A DNA stretch of 64,000 bases, from positions 8,122,001-8,186,000 of the forward strand of contig NC_079975.1 in NCBI RefSeq assembly GCF_029852145.1. The letters run 5' to 3'. This document shows positions 14,601 to 26,600 of this stretch, piece after piece (position 1 is the stretch's first letter; the number at the start of each line of letters is the position of its first letter). This DNA is from Microplitis mediator (taxonomy: Eukaryota; Arthropoda; Insecta; Hymenoptera; Braconidae). A program made the translations under genes and the position numbers. The notes beneath the pieces were generated by a model. The model searched no databases. It was not told the origin of the DNA and saw only the letters and a program-made list of their open reading frames with translations.

Positions 14601-17600
14601 CGGTAAAATTACGGTAAAAATGCCGTAGTTTATGGTAAACACACCGTAATTTAGTCATTGACCGTAAATCTACCGTAGCTTACCGTAAATTACAGTAATA
14701 TGCCCGAATTTGCGGTAATTTTCCGTATTCTACGGTAGATTTGCGGTAAAAATACCGTAAATTTACAGTAAATCAGGTCTGCTAGGGTTATGATAAAAAG
14801 TTTTTGACTGCGCAGACCTGCGCACATAAGACATGAGTATTGGTACGGTGGGGATGACAGGATTTGTTAACATTACGGAATGGTCCTGGACAGGAGTGTT
14901 AACATTACGGAGATTTTACTGTAGAACCCGAGTGGTTACTGTTCTGCACCAGACTCAGTACAGTGCTAGAAAAAAATAAAAAAAAATTGAGTTAGCACCG
15001 GACTGAGTGATGTGCGCACACGAGTCAGTCAGGTTCTGAATAGTAACCAGTCTGGTGCTGCACCACAATCCAAGCACAGTAACCAGTCTGGTGCTGCACA
15101 TGAATGACTCCTGTGCAGCACACGAATGAATAACGTCTTAAGAATTCTTAGCCGAAGATTTTCGAGCACACTACTGACTAATGTGTATCACACGAATAGT
15201 TATGGTTCTGCACCGTAACCATTCGGATGCTGCACGCGAGTCAGTATGGTCCGAGACCATAAGGTTTTTTCCTTTGATAATAGAAACAGATGTTTAGAAA
15301 GTGTAGGAAAAATTTTATATCTAAAGTTAGTCATCTTAATTTTGATTTAATATTTATGTTGTTAACAGTTGTCTAATATGTATGACATGCTGTGTTGACT
15401 TAGTGAGGTTAAGTATTTAACATTTCGCGTAGACAAAATCATTTCACTTCATAAACTCACAAAAAGTAGAATCGAACGTATTTTAATTTATGATCTTTTC
15501 AATAGTTTAAACCATCTTTTATTATTTTGTTTTATTTATTTTTGATATTTGTTAATAATCTTATGAACAATATAACTCTAATCCCAATTTTTTTTGGTGG
15601 TAATTACATTGGCTGCAAATTATTTTACGTATTACAGAGAACGGAAAAAGTAAATTTATTCCGAAGCGTTAGATGTAAATGTAATAGTTAAAAAGAAATA
15701 TTGTATGGTTTTTTGTTCGCTTGTAACTATTTTAATCAAATCACAGTTTAGTTTATTTAGTCTCCTATATTTACTTTATATGTCAATCTATTTCTACCCT
15801 TTCAGTTTTTTATTTATATATGCAGAACACTACTCATTCGTGTGCGCATACGAGCTATTCATGTGCGGCACCAGACTGGTTACTGTGCTCGGATTATGGG
15901 CAGCACCACACTGGCTACTGCTCAGAACCTGACTGAGTCGTGTGCGAACATCACTCAGTCCGGTGCTAACTCAATTTTCTTTCATTTTTTTTTTAGAACC
16001 GTACTGAGTCGGGTGCAGAACAGTAACCACTCGGGTTCTAATCTTTCCGTGTACTGATGTTAATATTTCAACGAAAAATTTTAAAAGTTGAAATAAAAAA
16101 TACTAATTTTTGGAATGGCCCAGAATTGGTCAAAATTGCAGAGTAATTCTCATCAAAAAATTATTTCCGTGTAGAAATCTCTATTCTAAGATTTAATTTT
16201 TAATTAATGCCATACACTGTAAAAATAAAATAAAATCCGTATTTACTCCTGATTTTTTACAGTGTAATAATATTAAACTTACACTTTTTACAGTGCAGTA
16301 GCGGGTACTCTAATATGTAGCAAAGGACACTAGATAAATATTGGTGACAATTACATACTGTAGTAAGCATTGATGACTGTAGTGTGGTTAGGTTATTCCA
16401 ATTTGAAGTCGGCATTCACTGTAAAAAATATTCAGTGTGAAAATGGTGTACGATGACTTTACACAATCTGCTTGGTGTGAATTAACAGTGTGAAATATCA
16501 AGCAGTGTACTTTTCATGTACAATATGAATGTTTTCTTTTACACCGTTCAGTTTATTACCTCAAATAATGTCTGATACTATAATCTGCAATTAAAAATTA
16601 ATAAATAATATATAGGTTGCAGCACTAGTATACTAGTTATTCAAGGTTAAAGTTGAGTCAAAACGACTTTAATAACCTGAATAACTTTCGAATGAGTGAA
16701 TTTAGCAAAAAATGTTAAGAGACCTATTTTGTAGAGCATTAAATTTCTTTCAAGAATATGTATCTTGACTAAAAAAAATTTTAATATTTCTAGTAGTTAC
16801 ATAAATCCAAAATAGAAACAAAGAATTTAAAAAACAAATCAATGTTTAAGGCACGGTTACAAGGAAACGGCTCGTTTTACGTCAATTTACTAAGAGAGAT
16901 TTTTTGTAGGGGATTCAATTTCCTTTAAGAATATACATTGCTCAAATTTTTCAGATAGATGATTTACAAGTTTTGGGCAAAAAATGAAATTTCTGTCAAA
17001 AAATTAAAAGTCGTAACGATACACCTCTTAATATCAATATTAAGGACTCAAACTTGCACAATAAGTTTTTTTGGTCATCAGGAACAATATTTTCACAGTA
17101 TCGAAAAAAAAAAAATAATCAATTTTTTTGGCCCAGTCTAATATATATATATATAAACAAAACTTTTTAAGATGTACAATGAATAATTAACGAAAATGTC
17201 AAATCCAAAATTAGAATCCGGTCAGTAATTGGGGCTGTTACCTTTATATTTAAACATGACTTATCACATTATATAAACATCAGAGCTAAATTTAAAATAT
17301 ACTATTAAATTAGTATTAATATACTAATTGCTCATCAATGTTAATTATAAAATTAACGACTTACTATATTCTATCTATATATTTTTAACGAATTCAAGAA
17401 ATCTATTTAGATGAATATTTTTATTCATTGAAATATTCAAATAAAAATTATATTTAAATTTTAAAATAAAAAGTATTGAATTAAATCAGGAAAAGTTGCG
17501 CGCAGTTGCTCATAATTCATGAAGCTTTTTATAAAATAAAATTCATTAACTTTTCTGTCATATTTAATTGAATATTCTAATAAATATATATATTTATTTT

Positions 17601-20600
17601 TAATCTGTAATTAATTAATCAATTGAAATTCTACATAAATCGTTACACTGCTACTATGCATTGATATTGAGTAAATTGAATAAAAAATTGCCAGGGATAA
17701 AGCAGCCTCATAAATCAAAAGCATCAATAGCATGAATAAGTATGTATCGAAATTAATTAAAAAACTAATTGGAAGTTGAAAGTTTTCTCTTATTATAAAT
17801 TTTTTTTCATGTCAAACTCTTCCGTGATATTCATTTTTAATTGACAAAAAAAAACTAATTATTATAAAAATCAGTTTATTTATAATAAATATAATTTTAA
17901 TAAATTAAAATTTCTTATTACAGAATCAAGACCAGTTAGTTGGGAAGAATGGTGGACGTATGACGGAATATCCGGTAAATTTAATAATTGATTCTCAATA
18001 ATAAAAATATAGGGTAGAAGTACCATTTGTGGTCACTGCTACATTTTTAGATATTTAATACTTTATTTTAATTAATGAAGAAGTACACTATAAAAAGAAA
18101 TATTTGTCCCAAATAAATCACTTTATTTGTAGCTTTTTTAAAAATATTTCTTAATGACAAATAAATATATTTGCTACAACAAAATATGACAGTTGATTCA
18201 AATAATTTTATAATTTGACGGAAATATATAATTTATTTGTGGTAAGTAATTGATATATTTGTGGTAAAGATATTAAATTTGTGACAAATAACCTAAAATT
18301 TGGCAATAATATACATATATTTAAAGCACTTATTTATTTGTAGCAATTGGATCATTTCTTTACCACAAATGAATCGCTTATTTCACGCAATTAAACTACT
18401 TAAATATATTATATCTTTCTCACTATTAAATATTTATTTGGCCATATCCAAATATACGATATCTTTGGCTCAAATAAATCTTTTTTTCAGTATATCAAAT
18501 AAAATTTCCATTCCAATAGTGTGATAAAAGTATCGTTGTACACGAAGAAATTATTGGCGTTTGAAATTCTATGGTGTCATAGTAATGCCGGACCATGTTG
18601 GCCACCTGTCGGAAATTGAAATAAACACGTGCGGAAATTATTATGACCATAGAAAAATTTACAATGGTGACGGCAATTTGTGATATAATCGTTGTCGAGT
18701 CTACTGTGGCCATAGTAATTTTTGCATGTGTTCATTCCAATTTCCGACAGGTGGCCAACATGGTTCGGCGTTACCATGATACCATAGCATTTCAAATACC
18801 AATAATTTCTCCATGTACAAATTTTAGAAATTAATTATGTCATTGCGGCTTCTACAAATTAATTTAAAAAAATTTTTCAAATGTCCAAAACTAGCCCTAA
18901 AGTGGCCAAAAACGGTACCTCTACCCTAACTGATATAAATTGATTGATTTAAAATAAATAGAATTTTAAAAAAACATTAATCTGTGAAATGATAATTGCA
19001 CAACTCAATTGCGAAGCAATAAGATGTGCTCTCATTCACACATATATGTAGTTTGCGACCAACTTGACGACAAGTTGTTGACAACTCTAGCTTTTGCAAC
19101 TTTTGGCCAGGTTACTACCAACTTTCTGAGAAAGTTGACGCCAGAAGAGAGCCGCAATTCGAAGGCAGGTTTCTGAGAAAATTGAAGGCAAGTTTCTGTC
19201 ATCTTATGAATTGCCAACTTTTGGCCACCAACTTTCTCAGAAAGCGACCGTCAACTTGTGGGATTTCCAACTTTTGTCACCAACTTTCTCAGAAAGTGTC
19301 TATCAACTTTGGAAATACCAACTTTTGCGGCCAACTTGGCGTCTAGTTGCGGTTGTTAGTTTGACGCCAGTTTCTCGCCAACTTGGCTATCAGGGTATAC
19401 ATTCAAATGTGCTCAACTAACAAAATTCATACCATTTGAACGATAATTTACTAATAAATAAAACAAACACAATTTTAAGTCACTTTTTTTAAGAATAATG
19501 AATGAAAAAAAAAAAAAAAGTAAAGAAAATCCTGTGATGTCCGTCAGTGTGTACGAATGTTGGTAAACACGATAACTTGAAAAATACATAACCGATTGAT
19601 CTATTTTATTTTTTGTTACACTTGAATTCTCAAATAGAAAAACCCTTTTAAAAATCACTATCTAAATCTTTTTGGTTTAATTATAATTAATAAAAACTTC
19701 AAGCTGGCAATTTATGAAAAAATTTATCTGCTATTTGCTTTTTTATTATTATTATTTTTGCACATCATTATCTCTACCCTCTTTTGATTACACTAAAATG
19801 GGTTAAATTGTATACTAACCCAAAGACAATTTACCAAAGAATAATTTCCACCCAATATTAAGTCGATTAATTATTCCGTTAATTAAATATAAATTATTTC
19901 AATCCCAAAGACACGAGTTGTCAATTGTCGGGAATGAAACTTAGTAAACACGATAACTCCCGTCGGGCACAATTAATCGTACTAACTTTTTTTTTTATTT
20001 TTGTATTTTTTTATCACAAGAACCCTATGGAAAATCACTATCTTAATCCTATTAGATTATTTGTAATTAATTAAAAACGTAAAATTGATTATTCATGAAA
20101 AATTTAGCTGCCATTTTTATTTTTACTATTATTATTTTTTTCGTTTTTACTCTCTACCAACTACTGGCGGCAGCACTAGCGTAACAGTAGGATTGAAAAA
20201 AGAGTGACATCTAATACAAAAAGGCGGGATATTTAAAAAAAAATTAAACTGCAAATAAGAAAATCAAATTAATAATTTAAAAGTGTAATGAAAATTCACA
20301 ATAATAAAGAATAAATTAATGATATAAAGTAAACATGAAATAAAAGTAATGATTAAAAATAAAATGAGCAATTGAGGTGTGCACTTTTGGATTCTCCAGC
20401 ATTTTTTTAAATACTTTCTTGCATATATGAGCCTATTGCATATATATTTATGAGGTCCTATTGATCCCTTTTGATTTTCCAATTTTTTTTTTTTTAGGAC
20501 CCGCATTCTGGGGTTTAATTAATCCAGAATGGTCACTTTGTAATAAAGGACGTAGACAATCTCCAGTAGATCTCGAACCAAAGAGACTACTTTTTGATCG

Positions 20601-23600
20601 TAATCTTCAGCCACTTCATTTAGACAAACACGCTATACGTGGAATACTCTCAAATACTGGACACGGAGTAGTTTTCTCTGTAGACAATGGTACACAACAT
20701 CCCGTTAATATATCAGGCGGACCACTAAGTTATCGCTATCAGTTTCATGAAATTCACTTGCATTACGGTATGAGTGATCAACATGGAAGCGAGCATACCG
20801 TAGATGGTTATGCATTCCCCGCTGAGGTATATTTCAATTTAAATGAATATCTCTCTCAAACATTTATTACTTTTTTTCACTCCGTTTAATAACTCATAAT
20901 TATTCAACAGATTCAAATATTCGGATTCAACTCCCAGCTTTATAATAATTTTTCCGATGCTCTCCATAGACCTCAAGGAATTGTAGCAGTTTCTTTATTA
21001 CTTCAAGTATGTATTCTCTTTATTAATTAATCGTTAACTTATTTTAATAACTTTTTTTTTTTATTATTTATTTCAGTTGGGGGATCTCTCAAATCCTGAA
21101 TTGAGACAATTTACAGATAAATTAAACGAAATAAAGTATGGAGGTGAGTTTAATAATGAAAGTTATTTGAAGCAAGTGAAGTAAAAAAAAAATTAATTAA
21201 TTACCAGATATTTTAAATCAATTCTTTAAAATATAATTCATAATGATATATATCTATATATACATTGAAAAAAAAAAATATTCAATTAAAATTATGGTTT
21301 GTCAATTAACTATTATTTTTAACATCAATGTTATTTCAAATTAATTAACTTCCGGACAAAAAAGTTGTTGAAATGTAATAAAATATATAGCGAATAATTC
21401 GAATGTTTCGTTAATTTTAAAATTATTCGAAACTTTATAGGGGAGGAGGGGGCAAAGTGGGCCCCTCAAAATTTTCTATACGTCAATAAATTCGAACGGA
21501 TGATAAGCTTATCGAAATTTCTTATGTAATGAGAGCTAAAATAGACCACCAAAACTGTTTATTAAGTTTAAATTATTAAGAATCTTAAAGATAATAAAAT
21601 TAAGTTTCAAAGTTATATCGCAGCAGACTATTAAAATTATTTTTTATATTATTAAAATACAATTGTTTTATAGTGATTTGCAATTATCACACGTGTAAAG
21701 AATAAAAAATATTAAATCCGAAATTTTTTGGAGGGCCCACTCTGCCCCTGATTTTCGATTTTTCAATTTTAATGGGCGCAGCATAATGAAGTGAAAATAA
21801 GTATCAAGGGTCTAAATGAATGATATAATAATTATTTTCCTTAAGAGGCCCACTTTGCCCCCCTCTCTCCTAATTAATTTATGAAGCTCCGAATAATTCG
21901 AAAATTTACGAATAATTACAAAATATTCTTTCGAATGACTTTAAATTGTAACATTTTTTCCAATATAATTCAAATTTATGTCAGAGGTAAATAGAGCTCA
22001 GATACGAATCTACAAAATATTTACTTTTGGTTACTTTAAAAAACTACACTGTAAAAAATTAGGAGTGAATCCGGAGTAAATACGGATTTTACTTCCATTC
22101 GAATTCACTCCGTCTCTCAGAGTTCCGGAGATTAAAAAAAAAATCAATCTGCACACGGAGTAAATAGGGAATTTTTCATGGGCGGAGTGATTTCGGAGTG
22201 ACGCGGATTTTATTTAAATCCGCATTCACTCCGGTCCGGAGTTTTAATACTTAAATAAATTTATATTATGTTTTTAATTTATAAAATGTTTTACTAACTC
22301 ACTAAATTTCAATTTCATATATATAATGCATAGTGAGAATATTGAATTATTGAACAGCTAGAGTGACATAGTTTTTATGGGAATATTTTATATTTCGCTA
22401 CAATATGAAATGTTATCTCGTGATATGATTGATGTAAATCATATGAAAGTTTGTGACTCAGTGGAGTTGTACGTACTTCTACTCAGAACAGTAACCAGTC
22501 GGGTTCCAATCTTTCCGTGTACTTCTGAAAGTTTTATTATCAGTTGCTCATAATTTTTAAAAATCATTTCGCGTGAATATATAGAAAGGGATCTCGTAAA
22601 TGTGAATTTCACTTCGAAGGGGAGTAAATAAATAAAAAGTCATCCACTCCGCGTTCACTGCGCAAATTTTTTACAGTGTAATTTCTCCATTAAGTAAAAA
22701 TTGGAAATTTGAAAGCTGATCAAATTTTTCTCGATTCGAAACGAGTAATTCAAAAAATTACGAATAATTGGCAAAAGTTTCGAATTATTTAAAAAGGTCG
22801 AATAATTCAATTCAAATATACCTATTCAATTCTATTCGATTCGCACACCCCTAATCAATATATATATACATGGTATGAATGAATAGGTATACATTACCGA
22901 ACAAAGTTTAAAATTACGTTATCGATCAATACAAAAATTACATAGGAGAGGTCACGGAAATTACTCGCTTCGCTGTACGAGATCTTTTACCGGACACGAA
23001 TCACTACATGACGTACGAAGGCTCCATCACTATGCCAGCCTGTCATGAGACCACAACATGGATTATTCTCAATAAACCAATATATATTACTAAGCAGCAG
23101 GTGAGAATTATAATTAGTTTGTATATTATCATTATTTATTCTGTGGTTTGAATGAAAGAAGAAACTTTAAATATTTATAAAAAAATTTCAGTATAAAACC
23201 AATAAATAGGCGTAACATTTTTCCGATTTTTTATAAGCTTTTGCTGGATAATACAAAGTAGTAAATTTCCATTTGTAATTAAAAATTAAAGCATACATAT
23301 TATAAAACGTAGATTATAAATTGATGTTTTGAACTATTTTGTGATGTAAATTCAATAGAGGAAATAAAGTGGAGTATGGATACGGATTATATTTAATTAA
23401 ATAGAATATACTGGGCATTATGGAGTACATCGAAAATTAGATTAAAAAAATATAAATATTTTTCATCAAGTTTTTATTGATTCCATCCGAGTTATAGAGG
23501 TCAAAGCGATACAAAATATCCGAGGCAGAACGAGCACTTGATAAATTTAGTGAAAATTTATAACATTTTTTTTTATGATCCTGAAGTTGAGCAGACAATT

Positions 23601-26600
23601 AAAAAATTTTGGATTTTTTTTAACAAATTAATTACAAAAAAAAACTAAAAATATGCACGAATAGAAAATTAAAAAAACTATAGGTGCAATTTTTCAAAAT
23701 GTTTTTTTTTTTATAATTTATCGTTTTGAAAAAAAATTCGAAAATTATTAGACGTCGGCTAACTTCCCTATTATTTTTTTTTAATTTGGCGCAGAACAAA
23801 AATTCTAAAAAAATTTTTTTTTTTTTTTTTTGAGTCCTGTTGTGCCTGAGAAAAAAATTTGTTTTTTTCTAAATTATTAAAACATTATCGATTTATTAAA
23901 AATATATTGAAACAAATTATGCACAGTAATTATGAACAAGTAATTAATTTAAACAAATCTGTCATCATTTTACAACAGTTTTGACAAAAATTATTCTTTT
24001 CTAGAGCGCAATGAAATATTGTTGATTGTTTTATTATTTTTTTTTTTTTGTTCTTAAAAATTCTTCCGGGGTACAATAGGATAAAAAAAAAGTATTTAAA
24101 AATTTTGTTTCAACTGTTTTTATGCTTATTTATAATTTTTGATTTAATTTTTAATTCAACCCGAAAAAAAAATATGCGCTGCCACAGGACAAAATCCTGT
24201 TGTAGCAACAGGATTTTCATGTCACAGCAACAAGACACATCCTGTGAGAGCAACGGGATAAAATCCTGTAGCAGCGACAGGATTTTTCGTGGAATCAATA
24301 AAATAAGGAACAAGTTTCATGTACTATTTTTTTTTTGTCAGTATAGTAAAATTTCAAAATTTAAAAAAAAAATTAAGTTCGGAAAAAAATTCCACTTTTA
24401 AAATTAAAATTTTTTTTTTAAATTTAAATTTTTTTCGTAATTTGAACTTTTTTTTCACTGAATTTTTTTTTCAAACTTTGAAATTTTACTATACTGACAA
24501 AAAAAAAAATAGTACATGAAACTTGTTCCTTATTTTATTGATTCCACGAAAAATCCTGTTGCTCCCACAGGACTGCGTCCTGTTGCAGCACCTTTTTTTT
24601 CCGTGAAAAAAATTAATTTTAATAAAACAGCTGTTTTTTATTAAAACATATTATATATGTAGAATCTATAGAAAATTTATTAAAATAAAATTATTCCATT
24701 GAATTTCTTCGATGACCCATTTCACTTCAGATACTCCGTTGTATTAAATTAAATATCAATAATTGTTAAATAAAAATACTTTCAATTACTATTTCATATT
24801 CTTATTTACGTGAAATTTATCAACTTATAAAATCGTATTTTATGAATGACACAAAAATAGAAGTTGAACGGAAATAAGTAATTATTGTTGTTTATTAATA
24901 ATTGTGTTACATTTATAAATATAAATATTCCACACTTCAAATACAGAGCGGGGTAGTACTCTACTGTCGTCAAACTTAGAAGCCGGGTTTTTTTTTTAAT
25001 TTTACTTACCCCAATACTATTATACTGTCATAAGATATAAATAATCAATTCTTTTACCAAAATAAATTTTTTTTCCCTTCAAATAAACATTCTTTTTTAT
25101 ATGGATAGAAATAACTTGTCATCAAATTAATTGTCTATGTAATTAAAATTTATTTCAGCTCATCGCTTTAAGAGCTCTGATGCAAGGTGACAAGCGACAT
25201 TCTAAAGCGCCATTGGGAAATAATTTTAGACCACCACAATTACTTCATCATCGTCCTGTACGAACGAATATTGATTTTAGCGTACAAGTAATACTTAAAT
25301 TTTTTTTACATTAGTAGAAATCGGTTTAAAAAATAATGTTATATTTATTTTTCATATATTTATTGTTTTCAGGGAGTGAAAAATTGTCCGACAATGTATC
25401 GAGATATATATTATAAAGGTAATATAGTATTTGAATCAATAAATTTTCACCATAACTAATAATAAAAGTTCTAATTCTTGTCCTGTTAAGAGGAGAGTTG
25501 TTCTTTCCTTTTATGAGAAAACATGATAAAAATTAGCGCATGCGCCATTCTTCCCGCAAACAGAGACTAAAATTAAAACATTCAGCTCCTTTTTCATCTG
25601 GTGGAAAATAGTATACATACCACGGAGGTAGGACATCCCAATCCACGTATTTGCCACCTCATCTTCGGCTTGGGGAGGCAACTACACACGTGGGTTGGAA
25701 TGCCCCACTTTCCTCCCTTGGTGTGTAATATACTATTATACTTGCACTGAAAGTTTGAATTTCTGCCCTATTTAGCGGAAAGAAAGTCTTACTTTTCTCT
25801 TATGAGAGAGCAAATGATAAAAATTAGCGCATGCGCCATTTTTTTCCCATACAACAGCAAGAATTTTAGGCGAAGATCTGGGAAAAAATAGTATACACAT
25901 TATGGAGGAAGGTAAGACGTCCCAATCCACGTATTTGCCACCTCGTCTTCGGTTCGGGTAGGCAATTACACACGAGGGTTGGAATATCCTACTTTTCTTC
26001 CTTGTTGTGTAATATACTATTTCATAAACCTGCATTGAAACTGCAAGTTTTAATGTCTGTTTTGCCAGTCAAAACAAGCCAATTTCAAAGCAATGCTATT
26101 TAGCGGGTAGAAATTAATGAGTATCTTCCCTAGGGAAGAAGCTCATTAGTTTCTGTCCGCTAAATTAGTTTCCGACTTACATTTAGTTCTGTCAGAATCC
26201 CATTTATTTATCGTATGTCTCTAAAAATTTATGTTATTCTAATAACCAACCAAACCGACATTTGTGTTTGGAAAATTAAAAACATAATATGAGTTCCCAT
26301 AAAAAAATTACCAAATCAATACAACCCGCATAAAAAACTTTATATGTGAAAACATATATGATAGAATATATGAATATTATAATGTGATATATGGTACAGT
26401 ATATAAAATAATATTTATATTTTCGCCGTTTTAATATATGATAATATATTAAAAACAAATATATTGCTAAAATATATTACCAATATATTTATCAATATAT
26501 GACTTCATTATGTATGTTTTACATATATATTTTGATAAAACTTTTTTATATTGATGTATTATATTGAAAATAGTATATTAATTAATATATAATATTTTTT

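Larger units (their letters stand above)
14269..16171. mobile_element. CACGGAAATAATTTTT-ended element with two nested insertions
   Basis: The left end CACGGAAATAATTTTTA faces AAAAAATTATTTCCGTG, with TA on both outer sides. Elements at 14500-14787 and 14934-16038 are inserted inside it. Confidence 0.75.
18011..18927. mobile_element. AGGGTAGAnGTACC-ended element with two nested MITEs
   Basis: The left end AGGGTAGAAGTACCATTTGT matches the inverted right end AGGGTAGAGGTACCGTTTTT, with TGGnCACT further in. It starts 36 bases after CARP exon 2. It contains the elements at 18086-18490 and 18541-18815. Confidence 0.75.

Noticed and set aside
14500..14787. CRISPR array or regularly spaced satellite
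   Set aside because: Word spacing is irregular, words occur in both orientations, and terminal inverted repeats with a TT duplication show a mobile element in eukaryotic DNA.
18643..18834. Overlapping frames in both strands (about 60-70 codons)
   Set aside because: They lie inside a palindromic MITE, which makes similar frames on both strands by symmetry.
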